In this document: positions 23,344-36,090 of the stretch, piece after piece | Layout: each line of letters starts with the position of its first letter | How positions within the stretch are numbered: position 1 is the first letter of the stretch | Assembly: GCA_030068075.1 (NCBI GenBank) | Contig: CM057828.1 | Span: forward strand, 114,689,699-114,753,698 | Reading direction: 5' to 3' | DNA from: Paguma larvata | Taxonomy: Eukaryota > Chordata > Mammalia > Carnivora > Viverridae | DNA: 64,000 nucleotides | The notes under the pieces: model-generated | Database searches by the model: none | What the model saw: only the letters and a program-made list of their open reading frames with translations | Told to the model about the DNA's origin: nothing | Translations under genes and position numbers: made by a program

Positions 23344-25437
23344 GAAAGAAAAATTACGGGCCAATATCCTTGATGAATATAGATACAAAAAATCCTCAAC
23401 AAAATATTAGCAAATGGAATTCAAAAGTACATTAAAAACATCACACACCATGATCAAGTGGGATTTATTCCACAAAGGCAAGTACAGTTCAGCGTCAGCA
23501 TTTCAATCAATATGACGCACTACATTAAGAAAACGAAGAATAAAAATCACAAGATCTTCTTAATAAATGCATAGAAAGTATCTGACAAAATTCGACATCC
23601 AGTCATGATAAAACTCTCAACAAACTGATAGCTAATATACTCAATGGTGAAAAACTGAAAAGTTTTCCTCTAAGGTTAGGAATAAGAGAAGGAAGCCCAC
23701 TCCCACCACTTTTATTCAACACAATATTGGAAATCCTAGCCAGAGAAATTAGGCAATAAAAAGAAACAAAAGCCATCCAAATAGGAAAGGACAATGTAAA
23801 ACTGCCATAATTTGTAAATGACATGATTTACATTATACTAATAATAAACCCTCACACAGAGAAACTAAGAAAACAATGCCATTTACATGGCATCAAAAAG
23901 AATAAAATACCTAAAAATAAATTTAACCAAGGAGGTCGAAGAAAACTATGACACTGACGAAATAAATTGAAGACAGAAATAAATTCTGTGCTCACAGACT
24001 GTAAGAATTACTATTGTTAAAATGTCCATACCACCTAAAGCAGTCTACAGATTCAGTGCCATCTCTATCAAAATTCCAGTGGCATTTTTCATACATCTGT
24101 AGCAAATAATATTAAAGTTTGTTGGAATCACAAAAGACCCTGAATAGCCAAAGCAATCATGAGAAAAAAGAACCACACTCTCCCTGATTTCAAACTATAC
24201 TCCAAGGCTATTGTAATCAAAACAGTATGATATTGGAATAAAAACAGACACATACATATATGTATACATATACATATATGGTCAATTAATTATGACAAAG
24301 GAGATAAGAATATACAATAGGGAAAGATAGTTTCTTCAATAAATGGTGTGGGGAAAACTGGACAGCTACATGTAAAATAGTGAAACTGCACCTCTATCTT
24401 ATCCCATATACAAAAATGAACTCAAAATGGATTAAAAGGTTGAATATGAGACCAGAAACCATAAAACTCCTAGAAGAAAACAGGTTGTAAGCTCCTTGGC
24501 ATCACTGTTGGCCATAGTTTTTGGCTTTGACTTCAAAGGCAACTGCAACAAAACTAAAACTAAATGACTGGATGACTTACATTATACTAATAAAGGTTTT
24601 TTTGTTTTGTTTTTGCATTACATTTACATTATACTAAAAATACAAAACTAAAATGCTTTTTCATAGTGAAGGAAACCATTAACAATAAATAAAAGGGCAA
24701 TCTTCTGAATGGGAAAAGATATTTGCTTATAATATATCTAAGAAGAGGCTGATTACCAAAATATATAAAGAACTCATACAACTCGATAACAAAAAATTAA
24801 ACAATTTGATTAAAAATGGGAAGAGGATCTGAATAGACATTTTCCCAAAGAAAATGGGCAATAGTCACAAGAAAAGATGCTCAACATCACCAACCATCAT
24901 ATGAAGGCCAATCAAAACCACAGTGAGATATCAAATCACACCTGTCCTGTACGGCTATTATCGCAAAGACAAGAAATAACAATAATTGGAGAGGTTGTGG
25001 AAATAAGGGAACATACACTGTTGGTGAAAATGGAAATGTAAAATTGGTGCAACCACTGTGGAAAATAGTATTGAGGTTCCTCAAAAAATTAAAAATAGAA
25101 TTACCATCTAATTTAGCTATTGCACTTCTGAGTATTTATCAAAAATGATGAAAGCATTGATTCAAAAAGATACATGCACCTCCCCGTGTTTATTGCAGTG
25201 TTATTTACAGTAGCCAAGATATGGAAACAATCTATGTGTCCACGGATGGAAGAATGGATAAGGATGTGGTATATAAATACAATGTAATATTACTTAGCTA
25301 CAAAAAAGAATGAAATCTTGCCATTTGAGACAACATGGATAGATCTAGAGGGCATTACAGTAAGTGAAATAAGTCAGACAGGGAAAGATAAATATCTTAT
25401 GATTACACTAACATGCAGAATCTAAAAAACAAGTGAA
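21789..25437 (+). pseudogene. L1 ORF2 remnant (endonuclease-reverse transcriptase)
   Basis: Begins MAISTYVSIITLNGLNS at 21789, the conserved ORF2 N-terminus with a small internal loss. An endonuclease-domain piece at 22093-22281 includes PNIGVPKYIKPILTDLKGE and RDFN. The reverse-transcriptase region follows at about 23100-23800. The C-terminal part reaches the stop after aatctaaaaaacaagtga near 25437. Many stops, shifts and small deletions leave no usable frame. Confidence 0.82.
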
Positions 25438-25745
25438 TAAAGAAACAAACAAAAGAACAGATTCAAATATAGGGGACAAATTGGTGACTGCCAGACAAAA
25501 GGTGGATTGGGAGATGGGTACAACAGATAAAAGCTATTACTAAGAGGTACAGACTTCTGTTTGTATGGAGATGAAAAATACAGCATAGGGAATAGAGTCG
25601 ACAATACTGTGATAACATTATAAGGTGGACAATGGTAACCACACTTATGATGAGCATCAAGTAATGTATAGAATTCTTGAATCAATATTTTGTACACCTG
25701 AAACTAATATAACATTGTATGTTAATTATACTTCAATAAAAGAGG

Positions 25746-27926
25746 AAGAAAAAGATCATTTAAAAAAATCTTTGTACCTTATTCGGTGCCCTATAATATC
25801 TAGGAATTCAATTTAAAATAGGCTTCTCAGAATATGTCTTCCTATTACTTAAAAACTATCATCACTCCAAACAGTATGAAGTTACCACTGCCATCTGCCC
25901 AGTGATTGAGGAAAATTTAGAAGTATAGAATATAAACAGAAATCGAGGCAAAGTATAAATATATATGGTGACAATCAATAGTTGTGCAAAATTGGTCCTA
26001 GCCCTAGTCCAGATAAAATTTCCAGCCTTTTAAATGTGAAGCTTCCTTAAAGAAACTTCTTTAGCAACTATCCCATTTGACACATTTCTGACTTTAAAGA
26101 AATATGGAGCATTTTGTTAAACATCAAAATCAGTCATTTGTAGCAATATTATCTCTCTAAAAAAAACAAACCAAAAACCAGAAAACAACAACAACAACAA
26201 CAAAAAACCCCAAAACAAAAACAAAAACAAAAATACCACCTCATAGCAAAGGAAATAAAGCTTAGAGTCAAAACCATAGCTTCTCCACCCAGTTTTAGCA
26301 CACTAAACTTAGTGTGCCTACACTATAGCTTAAAATAACTTCCAAAGGTCTTTAAAAGCCATTAAAAAGAGTGCACCCTAAAAGGAGTTGAGCTGTCACC
26401 AGAAAACCCCATATGGGAAAATCCGTCTTAGGTGATTGGATCATCTTAGGTCCCTCTTTAGTAGTTATCTAATAGCCCCATAGATTAAATACGGACTCCC
26501 TTTCCTGTCTGAATCACATCTGTTACATAATTACTTTTTTCCCCAAGCAAGTAAAAGAAACAAGAAGAGCTATATAAAGCTTACAATTAATAATGATAGG
26601 CAGTTTTCCACTAAATGAAGTCTGCATTGTGAGTTGCATAATCAGTACCTCAGTAACCTTAGTTCTCTCCTCAAAAGTCATGGCTAGAGTCAGAGAGAGG
26701 ATTTCTTTCTTTTTGTTTCTTGTATAAAGATAATATATACACATTGAAGAAATACAGAGCATGCAAACCAGCAACTGGAAGAAAATAAAAATCACATGCA
26801 TGGCAGAGACCAGATCTCATAATACACAGAATTCCCTTCTCCCAGCGTTTTCAGTTGAGCAACTGGCCTCCTAGGTTAAAAAAAAAAAAAAACAAAAACA
26901 AAAAAGTATTTCTTTTGAAGCAAAGGATGACCACATATTGAAATTCTGACAAATGAGGCTGAGTGGAAGAGAAATACAGTATTCCCTCCCCTTTCGCACT
27001 TTCTTCCCACCTGCTTCGTTAGATGAAGATGAAATGGTTAGAAGGGATAGATAATCTGAGGGAATGGGTCACTCAGGGTCCCTGTAACTATGAAATACAA
27101 TTAGCTTTGGACTATTCACGTCCATACTTCTTTTTAGGGGGGAAAGAGTTTAGCATTTTAAAGCTTCTGTTCTTATGTTCTGCTAATCCTGACCCCCAAC
27201 ACCTGCATCTAATCCTAATACCGCCATATTGTTTGTTACCTACCTTCTGAGTTTTTAAATAGTTACAATTATGCACTACTTCTTTAAATTTTTATTTTTA
27301 GTTAAGTCAGTTAGTTTACTTGTTTATTTTACATGGGAATTCACGGAGCATATGGGAGACTTCCTTAATTTAAATACAGTGCTATTTTTTTGAACTGGAG
27401 TTTTAAGTAGGTGTCAAAACAAGAATGCTTTTCCTTTTGTCAGAATTTTCAATTTAGGGGCAGCAAAATCAAATACTATACTGAAAGCCAGGCAGTAACT
27501 GACTCTGGATGAAGAAAGCAGGTCAGGTGTGACTGTGAAAAATGAGAATACATAGGGCACATCCCCAACTGGGGTAGCTACTGTGTAAGTCCAGCAGATG
27601 GCTGGCATTGAGGGAATGAGGGACCCATACTTATCATCAAGGAAGAAAATGGCCTTTTAATGTAAACTTTGCTAATTTTTAATGTTGGTAAGTAATTATA
27701 GAAAAGTGAATTAGTCCCTATGGAGGAGAGTAAAGTTATCTGAAGGACAAATTCATGGTATTGGCATGAATTTTTTAAATTAATTTAAAATATTAAAAGA
27801 TATTTTTTTGTCTTATAGGCTGATTATATTTAAAATCCAGCTTTGGATATTAGAGTGTCTCAGGGATTTTTAGGAGGTCTCACTGGATTGGGGTTGCCTG
27901 ACTGGTATGCTGAATGAGAGTTTTTG
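25746..27926. other. Mostly unique sequence; A-rich repeat
   Basis: No confident repeat family beyond an A-rich CAA-type simple repeat at 26159-26235. Short open frames at 26523-26801 (-) and 27023-27250 (+) resemble nothing known to me. Confidence 0.4.
26159..26235. repeat. A-rich (CAA)n/(CAAAA)n simple repeat
   Basis: Runs of acaacaac followed by caaaaac units. Confidence 0.9.
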
Positions 27927-28026
27927 ATGATTGGTGTGATAGGCAGAATAATAGCATCCAAAGATATCCATCTCTCAATCCCAGGATCCTAAGAATAGGT
28001 TATGTTTTGGTCTCCATTTAAAAGAA
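27927..28026 (+). mobile_element. MaLR (MLT1-type) LTR fragment
   Basis: Starts tgtgataggcagaataatag and continues with gcatccaaagatatccatct and aatcccaggatcctaagaat, the 5' end of MLT1-class LTRs of ERVL-MaLR elements. It is interrupted by the SINE that follows. A possible remainder near 28262-28275 is too short to call. Confidence 0.65.
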
Positions 28027-28239
28027 CACAGGTGGCTCAGTCATTTGAGAGTCCAACTCTTGATTTCAGTTCAGGTTAGGATCCCAGCCCGCGTTGGGCT
28101 CCATGCTGAGCATGGAGTCTGCTTAAGACTCTCTCTCTCCCTCTTCCCCTCTCCTCCATTCATGCTCACGCTATCACTCTCTCTCTTCTCCCCCACCCTC
28201 TCTAAAAAAAAAAAAATAGGAAAAAAATTAAAAAGAGGG
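28027..28239 (+). mobile_element. Older CAN SINE inserted in the MaLR LTR
   Basis: Degenerate head aggtggctcagtcatttgag, body gcgttgggctccatgctgag, then CT-rich sequence and A tail. A short 8-bp taaaagaa occurs on both sides (28019-28026, 28240-28247) and may be the target duplication. Confidence 0.85.
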
Positions 28240-28554
28240 TAAAAGAAAGGATTTCTAAAATTCCGGAAGGGACTAAGTGCCTAACATGAAACATAAGTGC
28301 ACACAATCACTTTATTTGCTATATGAATTCTCACACTTTTTGAGGGTGTAAACAGAAAATTCCCATTTATCTGGTAACAAAATCGACTGGAAAACTCCAA
28401 GAATAACTATTTAGTTCACTTTCCTGGTAACTAGTATTTACTGTATTTTACCAAAGACTTTGTCTGCGACAGATTGACACAGTACAAAACAAACAAATAA
28501 GTTAAAAACACTCACTCCTTCACCACACATAGTTTAAAATGCATTGCTGTAGGC
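28240..28554. other. No recognised feature
   Basis: Unique-looking sequence between the SINE and a DNA transposon. Confidence 0.4.
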
Positions 28555-28746
28555 CAGCAGTTTTCAGAGTGTTGTTCAATGACTATGGACTGGTAGCACC
28601 AGCATCTCTTTGGAACTTATTTTAAATGCAACTTTCCTGACCATACCCTAGATTTTCTGAATCAGAAACTTAGAGGTGAGGCTCAGCAATCTGGGGTTTA
28701 ATGAGTCCTGGATGATTCTGATGCTTGTAAAGTTCAAGAACTACTA
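28555..28746 (-). mobile_element. MER5A-like hAT-Charlie DNA transposon
   Basis: Terminal repeats cagcagttttcagagtg and gttcaagaactacta. Internal gtagcaccagcatctctttgg and cagcaatctggggtttaatg fit an inverted MER5A copy. The 8-bp flanks ctgtaggc and ctttagga match at 6 of 8 positions, consistent with a decayed target duplication. Confidence 0.75.
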
Positions 28747-28784
28747 CTTTAGGATATGCGACTTTGTTAACTAATACTTACATA

Positions 28785-28980
28785 CCTCATAATTGTGTCA
28801 GGCACCATTGTAAGCATTTGCATGCATAAAATTATCTAATGGTAGGTTTATAATCCCCATTTTACAGATAGGGCAATAGAAGTCCAGAGAGGTTAAGTGA
28901 CTAACCCAAGATCATGCAGCTAATAAGTGTCAGTTACAGTGGCTCCAGGCCCACCCTCTTAATCACTATGCTATAAAGCC
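28785..28980 (-). mobile_element. MIR SINE
   Basis: Reverse-complement MIR: tgtcaggcaccattgtaagc, ccccattttacagatagggc, agagaggttaagtgactaac and agatcatgcagctaataagt. Confidence 0.82.
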
Positions 28981-29578
28981 TAAGATTGATCAGATAAGTA
29001 AATAAGAGATAAGGTGTTTACCAGCTAGTATATTATTAAGTTTATCAGGAAACAACTGCTTTAACATAATTTAATCATGTATCTTTAGAAAGTTAAGTAA
29101 CAACACTAATTTTGTTAGCATGTCAACCGTGAAGACAGGGTTCTATAACAGGGTTTTATCAGAGCTTTTTATACCATGATACCTTTTCATCATGTGAAAG
29201 CTCTGCATTGTTGGCATATCTAATTCCTTGTTTACAGGTAACTAGAAAAATATTCATTGGATTCTTACTATATACCAGACATTATGGTACACATTAGAGA
29301 AAGCAAAGATGTAGAAGACACCAGATAACACATACAAAATACTTCAGATATATGATATGGAAAATCACAAAATACATGTCAGCTCTCATTATTAAGGAGA
29401 TCCTTTTTTTTTGTTGTTGTTTATAATGGAGAAAGAAACACAGGAACTCAAGTGTAAAACCAAACATAATGCAGAAATACTGTGGTGGAGAAATGACAGT
29501 TGTAATACTTAGTTGTTCTGTAGTACTTTTCCCCTAAATTCATTAATAGTCTTAATAAGAGAGATATTCTCCTTCTTC
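28981..29578. other. No recognised feature
   Basis: AT-rich unique-looking sequence. Confidence 0.4.
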
Positions 29579-29592
29579 TCTCCCTTTCTCTT

Positions 29593-29780
29593 AATTTTTT
29601 TTTTTTAATTTTAGAGAGAGAGAGTGAGAAGGAGAGAAGGGCAAAGGGAGAGAGAATTTTAGACAGGTCCCAAGCTCAGCATGGAGCCCCATGCAGGGCT
29701 TAGTTCCATGACCCTGGGATCATCACCTGAGTTGAAATCAAGAGCTGGATGCTCAACCGACTGAGCTACCCAAGCATCCC
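29593..29780 (-). mobile_element. Older CAN SINE
   Basis: Inverted SINE ending gagctacccaagcatccc. Flanked by an exact 14-bp target duplication tctccctttctctt at 29579-29592 and 29781-29794. Confidence 0.93.
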
Positions 29781-29794
29781 TCTCCCTTTCTCTT

Positions 29795-31361
29795 CTTGCC
29801 TCCTCCCTGAAGTCCAGGACTCTGAAGGCAGGACTTCATTTCTTAATATTTTTAGAATGTCACCATCTGACTTTTTTCAGGACAGAATCATGGACTCATT
29901 TCTTTCAAATACAAAGGGGCAGAAATAAAATATATTTTTCTCAGGAAGAAGTGAGAAGACACTGAAAGGGAGAGGTGAGACTTCCTTGAAGCCGAGATTC
30001 CCAAAGGTGAAAATAATGCCATTTAAACATTACCTGAAAATTGTATAATTCACCAACATTCAGCATTCAACTTTGACTTCCAACATTTTATTAAGCAGAG
30101 TAGGACAAGAAGGTTAAAAAAAAAAAAAGGCAAAACATTGACCAAGTGAAGGAAAAATAATTCCAGTGCCACTGAATGTTGTCAACAGCTGCCAAAAAGT
30201 TTGGGTTATTAAATGTTTAATCCATTTTTGTAGCTTAAATTTGTTAATTAAAATTTTATCTGAGATTGTATCACAGATCAGTTCAGTGTTAGTCCTGAAG
30301 ATCTGTACTGTCTGTCTAGGGTAGGTAATTACCAAACGTTTCATTTGCTTTATGATGGCAGAAATAGCCCAGGTGACTGCATGATTGGGACAGTGACAGC
30401 GTCTGAAGGGTATACAGGCACAAACATGCCTGAATCTGTACTGAGTAGGAACTGAAAAACAGTAACCATCATCATAGTCACTATTCTATCAGAGACGGTC
30501 ATTTGGCCATAGAACATATGATTGTTTGGAGGAGATACATGATCCAGATTGTCGTAGCCTATAGAATAGTTACCAAAATCTGAAAAGTCACTGTCAATTA
30601 TTAGAGAGTTGCAGTTTATTCATAACGGCTCCCAACCAACTGCACTGAGATACTGTCTGAATCTAGTGTGAAGTCCTGAACAACAGGAAAATGAAAGAAA
30701 CACCCAAAATGTACACATTCTCAGAGAGAACCCAAGTTCTAATTTTTGCCCTGACCCCAGGCTTTCATTTGGAATGCATAATGAGGAATCCTAGTATCTC
30801 CTTTTTCACTAACACAGTGAGTGAACTGGATGTGTTCCGCTCTAAGTTCAACCTCTCCACTTACTGGATCCCATATTTAAGGACTGTTCAAGGGCTTCCT
30901 TTATGACAATGTTCACTTCTCTCCTGCACCATCATTTTCCATCTCTATGGGATCATTCCATAGCCATGCAAACATGTAATTTAGCTCATTAAAAAAAAAA
31001 AGTTGCTTGACCTACAACTTCCTCCGGTACTCCAATTCTCTACTTCTCTTTATTGAGAAACTTATAGAAAGGGGGTTTTACTTGCTGTCTCTATTTCACC
31101 TTCTCCATTTATCAGTCACCACTGTTTCAAAACAGGTCTGGTCAGGACCACCTCAACATTCCAAATTCAGCAGTCAATTCTTGTTTCCCATTTTAGAAGA
31201 CTGATCAGCAGCATCTGAAGGAATGAATCACTCTTTTCTCTCTCCTCTTTAAATGTAATGTGTACATTTAATTGATCCTACTCGTACTTCCCTGCTAGGT
31301 CATTCCCAGTCTCCTTTACTGGATCCTCTTCATCTTCTGCACCTCCAACCATCACAGCATA
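29795..31361. other. Unique sequence; no gene supported
   Basis: No repeat family was recognised for about 1.5 kb. On the minus strand an 89-codon stop-to-stop frame lies at 30350-30622 and an acceptor-like pyrimidine tract at 30676-30700. The frames do not connect and no homology is recognised. Confidence 0.35.
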
Positions 31362-31408
31362 TCTGTCTGTCTGTCTGTCTATCTACCTACCTACCTACCT
31401 ACCTATCT
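31362..31408. repeat. (CTGT)n/(CTAC)n tetranucleotide repeat
   Basis: Consecutive tctg units change to ctac units at 31380, ending near 31408. Confidence 0.92.
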
Positions 31409-31720
31409 CTCGTGATATTGTACAGGGATACAACAGATAACCATACCCATTTATCCACCATTCTGTTTAAGAAAGAGAATAATACTATTCACTATAAGCT
31501 TTCTTTACGCTCCTCTTTTCTCTTGATCCCATGCTCTTCCCCTCCTTCTCAGGCAACCATCATCCTGAATTTCATGCTTATCATTTTCCTGCTTTCTTAA
31601 GGTTTACCTCATATGCTCATACTATACACACAGATACACACGCACAATTTCATTCTATATAAATGGAATCACAATATACAACATTATGAGATTTTTAGCA
31701 TGTATTCTTTAACGCATTTA
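31409..31720 (-). mobile_element. Possible old L1 3' fragment
   Basis: Resembles the reverse complement of ancient L1 3' sequence (ttctcaggcaaccatcatcc; tatataaatggaatcacaat; acattatgagatttttagca). Diverged and low confidence. Confidence 0.35.
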
Positions 31721-33382
31721 TTATAGGATTTATATTATTAATTACAAACACTTTAATAGGTATTATATGGACAAGGATATAATAAAATTGAGAAAGATAG
31801 AGAAAGGCTCAGTTTTAAATGCATTCCTTTATTGCAGAGCTCAAAGCCTTAATCAGAGATGTTCACTATGACTCCCTAAGTAGGAGCATTTGCCAAATAC
31901 ACTCGACCTCTTCTTTTTTTTAGAGTGTATTTTAGAGCATCTGATGAAATGCTGTGCTTTACACTGGAAGGCAAAATTTGCAAATGTTTTGAGAGAAACC
32001 CATATAATCAGCAAAGCCTCTCCTACCCTCCTCACAATAAACAACAACACTTGTACACAGGCTGCGTTAGGTCACATCTGAACCCCAGCGGCATGACTGA
32101 TGTGTGAAATGGACAAGATCACGATCAGGACAAGTTTTTTTATACACATTTCTGTAAGCACAATGAAAAGTGGATACTTTCAAATAGAAATTAAAGTGTG
32201 AAGAATGAAGAAAGTCAGAGTTAAATTTAAAGTAAGTTTTGGATTAAAATGTCATCTGAACATGTCTATATTCCAGTTTATCATATTTATATTACTTTGA
32301 AGCCTAAAGATGGCATTGAAAATAAATTTTATTTTGGAATACTCATGGAGAGACAAATCATGGAGATTTATACACATTTAATCATAAATTACATTTCCTT
32401 TAAGTAATTTATACCAATATATTAATAAAATTATAATTACTTATAATAATAATCAATGATAAATTTTGGTAAATGTATTACTAAAATAAATACATAAATT
32501 AACATACTTTTCTGATACCTTCTAGGAAAGCAATCTGTTCTTTATCCCAGAAGTTCACACTGACCTTTCTAATTTAAGCTATAGGTCCAAATGACTTCTT
32601 CAATCATACTTATACCAGCCTCAGAATGCTCTGAGGTTGGGTTTTTGTTAATATGCTTCTATGTAAGTATTATGTCTTGATATTTTTTTCCTTTTTTGCT
32701 ATTTTAAGTAATAAATCTACTTTATTGAATTGTGACTCTTTAGTGACACCGCGTACTCCCTGACAGTTAAGGTATGATTTGCCTTGTCAAAACGTCATCT
32801 TCTTGTCATTTAAAAAAAAAATACTTACTACTTTTTTAAATGATGTTTCTAAGTCTTCCACAACTTTTTCCTCTAATAGTTCTGAAGGGGACACTATTTA
32901 TTAAGACACATTGCTAATGTCAACTCTAACAACTATTTTTCTGTTGTAACTATTTTCTGGATTATCTATTAAACATCTTAAGTGTATTTTTACCTTCTTA
33001 TGTCAAAGTTTTCATGCATAAGGCTACAAAGATAAACTTAGACATCACAGTATTGGTAGTTTGCTAATATGAGAACGTTTTGCAGAGACTATTAAAATTA
33101 TCTTAAATCACATGTTCACATTTAATACCTAAACCTAAAGTATACATTTGTTGGTCTTTTTATTAATTGAAAATAAACTACCAAACTTTAGAAATAGTTA
33201 GTCACTTAAGTGTCCTTGGGCCTGTACAGGAAAATTTAAGATACATTTTTATAATCAGAGGAGAAGTAGTAACCATTGATAAAGAGACGATATGTGTTCC
33301 TGCCCTGTTTTTTCCCCATGGGCAAAGACCGTATCCCACAAATTCTAGTAAGGAGTTAGAAATGAACTGATACTTTACCCTT
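31721..33382. other. No recognised feature
   Basis: AT-rich sequence with no confident repeat family or exon. Short overlapping frames on both strands at 31853-32107 look like chance. Confidence 0.4.
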
Positions 33383-33431
<49 letters not shown>

Positions 33432-33457
33432 ATATATATATATGTATATATATATAT
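33383..33457. repeat. Composite (TA)n-(TG)n microsatellite
   Basis: Alternating TA runs interrupted by a short TG run at 33421-33430, followed by a T-rich stretch. A mixed AT dinucleotide tract able to form alternative structures. Confidence 0.95.
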
Positions 33458-33779
33458 TTTTTTTTTTACTAGAGAGCTATAGCATGCTAACTATGACATT
33501 GATGCAGAGGTACAATTTCTTATCTTTGACTCAAACCATCTGATTATCAAATTCTCTATCATTGCCAGAGCCAGCATCTCATTTGTTGCTATTAAGGCAT
33601 TTTCAGGATAATTTGTTATGTGCTTAGTCTACTGCCAAACTGTGACATTTATGCCTCCACATCATTGCTGAGTCTGTCTCCATTTGGTTCCATTAGAAAT
33701 GGAGATTTCTAGAAATTTAGAAATTCTCTGCAATTGTGGTGGTTTATTCTCACTTTAATGTCCTAATTTTTGAGTTAGC
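33458..33779. other. No recognised feature
   Basis: Unique-looking sequence right of the TA tract. Confidence 0.4.
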
Positions 33780-34115
33780 CTCTCCCTGTTTATTACAAAA
33801 TAATGAGTTCCTTAACTTCCTTTCACTGAAGAGTTGACATTTGAGCACAGATTTAAAGAAGATGGGGAGTTACCCATGGAGATATGTGGGTTAAGTTAAC
33901 TTAAGCAGTTAAGACTTCTCCAGGAAGAAGAAACAGCCAATGTCAAGGCTGTGACGGTAGGTGCATGCCAGATCTACTCAAGGAAGAACATCAAGACCAG
34001 TATTGCTGCAGCACAGTGAAAGAGGCAGAGAGGAGGGGAGTATGAGGCCAAAGAGATAAAGTGGGGTCAGGTCACATGAGACTTTGTAGGCTAGAAATAA
34101 AGCCTCTATTTTTGG
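33780..34115 (-). mobile_element. LINE-2 (L2) fragment
   Basis: Reverse-complement L2: gagttgacatttgagcacag, ctccaggaagaagaaacagc, and later tcaggtcacatgagactttg followed by taggctagaaataaagcctc. This order corresponds to the end of L2 ORF2 and the start of the 3' UTR. Confidence 0.55.
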
Positions 34116-34684
34116 TCTGGATTCCTTTCTACCTCTCCATAGGGAACTCAGAGATAAAGACAGAGATATACAGCTATAAATTCTACAAGTGTATGTGCAT
34201 GTGTGTAAGTTGCTTTAGTTAGAATTATGTTGAAACTCAACAATTTTTAATATGCTATAATGGAAGTAGACGCAGCAGACACCGTCCTACTCTTGAAAGG
34301 CTTACAATTAAAAAAAGTATGATTATGACAGATCTCTTCATTGGAGAATGAATATCTGGCATAAGAGGGTCAAAAGGGAACTGGTGAATTTTCCTATAGA
34401 AACATCGTGTCTTCCCAGATCGGAGAAAGAGATTTGGAGACACGTCATCTTTGTGGATGAACCTAAGTAGCACACTAGCCAAGGAAGATAGCCAGAGCTA
34501 AAAAAAGTACGGAAAAAGAGGAAGGCGAAGCCGCAGATTATAATATAACCTAAATTTGTGGCTTCTCATGATCTCAAAATAAAGAAGTAGCCTGCTTCAA
34601 TCTATTCCTTCTGTTGCTCTCCATTTAATTCTTCATAAAATAGCTACCTAAAAACTGCTTTCTTCAAATATGAAAAGTAGCAAG
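34116..34684. other. No recognised feature
   Basis: Unique-looking sequence. The 75-codon frame at 34255-34482 (-) resembles nothing known to me. Confidence 0.4.
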
Positions 34685-35425
34685 TCAAAACCACAGTGAG
34701 ATACCATTTCATACCCATTAGTACGGCTATTAAAAAGAAAAAAAAAACCCAGAAAATATCAAGTGTTAGTAAGGATGTGGAGAAACTGGTCCTCACACAC
34801 TGCTGGTACGAATGTACACTGCTACAGTTGCCTTAGAAAATTGCTTTTCAATTTCTTAAGAGTTAAATTACCATATGATCTGGCAATTTCACTCCTGGGT
34901 ATATACCCAAAAAGCTGAAAGATGGGACTCAGATTGTGCTCCAATGTTCATAGCAACATTATTTACACTGGCCAAAATGTGGCAACAACCCTATGTCTAT
35001 CAACAGATAAATGGTAAATAAAATGCGGTATTATGCATACAATGGAATATTGTTTAGCTGTAAAAAGGAATGAAGTTCTGACTTATGCTACAACATGGAT
35101 GAACCCTGAAAATATGTTAAGAGAAATAAGCCAGGCATAAAAGAACAAATACTGTATGACTCCACTCATCTGAAGTACCTGGAAGAGGCAAACTCAAGAC
35201 AGAAAGTAGAACAGAGGTTACCAACAACTAGGGGTAAAGGAAGAATGCAAAGTTATTATTCAATGGACAGAGTTTTAACTTGGGATGATGAAAAAGTTCT
35301 GGAAATAGATAGTGGTAACGACTGCAAAACATTGTGAATGTACCCAATGCCACCTAATTGTACATTAAAAATGATTAAAATGGTAAGTTTATATTTATGT
35401 ATATTTTACCACAATAAAAAAGAAG
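34685..35425 (+). mobile_element. LINE-1 3' end (old, L1MB-like)
   Basis: ORF2 C-terminal and 3' UTR sequence: aaaccacagtgagataccat, ctcctgggtatatacccaaa, aatggaatattgtttagctg and acaacatggatgaaccctga. It ends with ttttaccacaataaaaaag before a CA microsatellite. 5'-truncated at about 34685. Antisense to GPR158. Confidence 0.85.
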
Positions 35426-35427
35426 GA

Positions 35428-35428
<1 letters not shown>

Positions 35429-35476
<48 letters not shown>
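35429..35476. repeat. (CA)24 microsatellite
   Basis: Uninterrupted 48-bp CA run at the 3' end of the L1 fragment, probably grown from its tail. Confidence 0.97.
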
Positions 35477-35478
<2 letters not shown>

Positions 35479-35872
35479 TCAGAAAGGAACCAGCATAGAC
35501 TCTTTGTTCAAATAACAGAGGATAAAGACATATGAAGAATGGACAACAAAAGTGACATTACCCAAGAAAATTGGCAAAAGTTCAAATAAATACTTCTCGC
35601 GGCTTCAGAGAAATTACAAAGAACATCTTCCTTCTGATAAAGAGTCTCAAAGAAAAAGATACTAGAATCAAAGAAGAGATAAGAAAAAGAGAAAGCAATA
35701 AAATTGCTCCATGAAAGCTGGAGAAGTGAGAAGGTAAAAAGGAAAAGGAAAAGGAAAAAAAAAAACAGTAAAAATGGTTAAAGGAATATTAGAATCCACT
35801 CAAGCAGAATAAACACACCTGAGAATAGCATAAAGGTCATGGAATAAAGGCTTGATGGAAACACACAAAGTA
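35477..35872. other. No recognised feature; purine-rich
   Basis: A/G-rich sequence including aaaagg repeats at about 35734-35765. No family recognised. Confidence 0.4.
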
Positions 35873-36090
35873 GGGGCACCTGAGGGTGGCTCAGTCAGTT
35901 AAGCGTTGGACTTCAGCTCAGGTCATGATCTCAGGGTTCATGGGTTTGAGTCCTGCGTAGGGCTCTGTGCTGACAGCTCAAAGCCTGGAGCCTGCTTCAG
36001 ATTCTGTCTCTGTCTCTCTCTGTCTCTGCCTCTCCCCTGCTGATGCTCTGTCTCTCTCTCAGAATTAAATAGATATTAAAAATATTTAAA
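35873..36090 (+). mobile_element. Felid CAN SINE
   Basis: Head ggggcacctgagggtggctc, body agggctctgtgctgacagct, CT-rich region, then a degenerate A/T-rich tail. No clean target duplication. Confidence 0.93.

Larger units (their letters stand above)
18971..25745 (+). mobile_element. Near-full-length old LINE-1 (L1MA/L1MB-like)
   Basis: Runs from a 5' UTR start (gggggaggtccaagatggtg near 18975) through ORF1, a spacer and ORF2 to a 3' end at about 25742 reading gttaattatacttcaataaa. Length is about 6.8 kb, the size of a complete mammalian L1. Both frames carry many stops and shifts, so it is inactive. It lies antisense to GPR158. No target duplication is recognisable, consistent with age. Confidence 0.88.

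Noticed and set aside
30350..30700. Minus-strand 89-codon open frame (30350-30622) preceded by an acceptor-like tract (30676-30700); possible extra GPR158 exon or processed pseudogene
   Set aside because: The frame entered from the acceptor hits a stop before joining the long frame, no donor follows, there is no poly(A) in the right orientation, and I recognise no homology. An open frame of this size is expected by chance in 64 kb.
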